NCBI GenBank assembly: GCA_019661745.1
Contig: JAIFTM010000006.1
Location: forward strand, 1 to 5,654
Length of the DNA: 5,654 nucleotides
DNA from: Mollicutes bacterium PWAP
Lineage (GTDB): Bacteria; Bacillota_I; Bacilli_A; Mycoplasmatales; Metamycoplasmataceae
Direction: 5' to 3'
In this document: positions 5,624 to 5,654 of the stretch, piece by piece
How the letters are laid out: the number at the start of each line of letters is the position of its first letter
Position numbering within the stretch: position 1 is the first letter of the stretch
Translations under genes and position numbers: made by a program
The notes under the pieces: generated by a model
Database searches by the model: none
Told to the model about the DNA's origin: nothing
What the model saw: the letters and a program-made list of their open reading frames with translations, nothing else

Positions 5624-5654
5624 AAAAAGTAAAAAATAATTAAAAATAGTTAAT

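Overview
This window comes from a mollicute (Mycoplasma-type) chromosome. It is very AT-rich, and five of its genes read correctly only if UGA encodes tryptophan (translation table 4). I count ten in-frame TGA codons against two TGG codons at Trp positions, several of them at conserved sites such as Trp7 of YebC and Trp369 in the Obg C-terminal domain. Under the standard code these genes look broken, so the true gene boundaries differ from simple ORF calls. The genus is not certain from this sequence alone.

Layout: (1) 1-1450, minus strand: a membrane-anchored NERD-domain protein overlaps by one base (TAATG) with fmt, methionyl-tRNA formyltransferase, whose 3' end runs off the left edge. (2) 1471-1842, minus: rpsT (ribosomal protein S20) with its own promoter and hairpin terminator. 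(3) 1861-2232, minus: a small four-helix membrane protein of unknown function. (4) 2268-3010, minus: yebC, ending in a terminator that contains its stop codon. (5) 3011-3240: an AT-rich divergent intergenic region. (6) 3229-4536, plus: obg, apparently leaderless. (7) 4528-4588: a 26-bp perfect inverted repeat serving as a shared terminator between convergent obg and rpmA. (8) 4580-5277, minus: the rplU-rpmA (L21-L27) operon with an L21-leader-like 5' UTR. (9) 5282-5654, minus: two very small ORFs just upstream of rplU. One encodes a 47-residue peptide with a bacteriocin-type secretion leader and an amphipathic helical core.

Most genes serve translation or ribosome biogenesis: initiator-tRNA formylation (Fmt), S20, L21, L27, the 50S assembly GTPase Obg and the translation-associated factor YebC. 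Two translation-initiation styles are visible. rpsT, the membrane gene, yebC, rplU and rpmA have strong AAGGAGA-type Shine-Dalgarno sites. obg and the NERD gene have none, and each shows TATAAT followed by exactly six bases and then ATG, as expected for leaderless mRNAs.

The least expected item is the 47-residue secreted-peptide candidate at 5282-5425. No tRNA, rRNA, CRISPR array or insertion sequence was seen.
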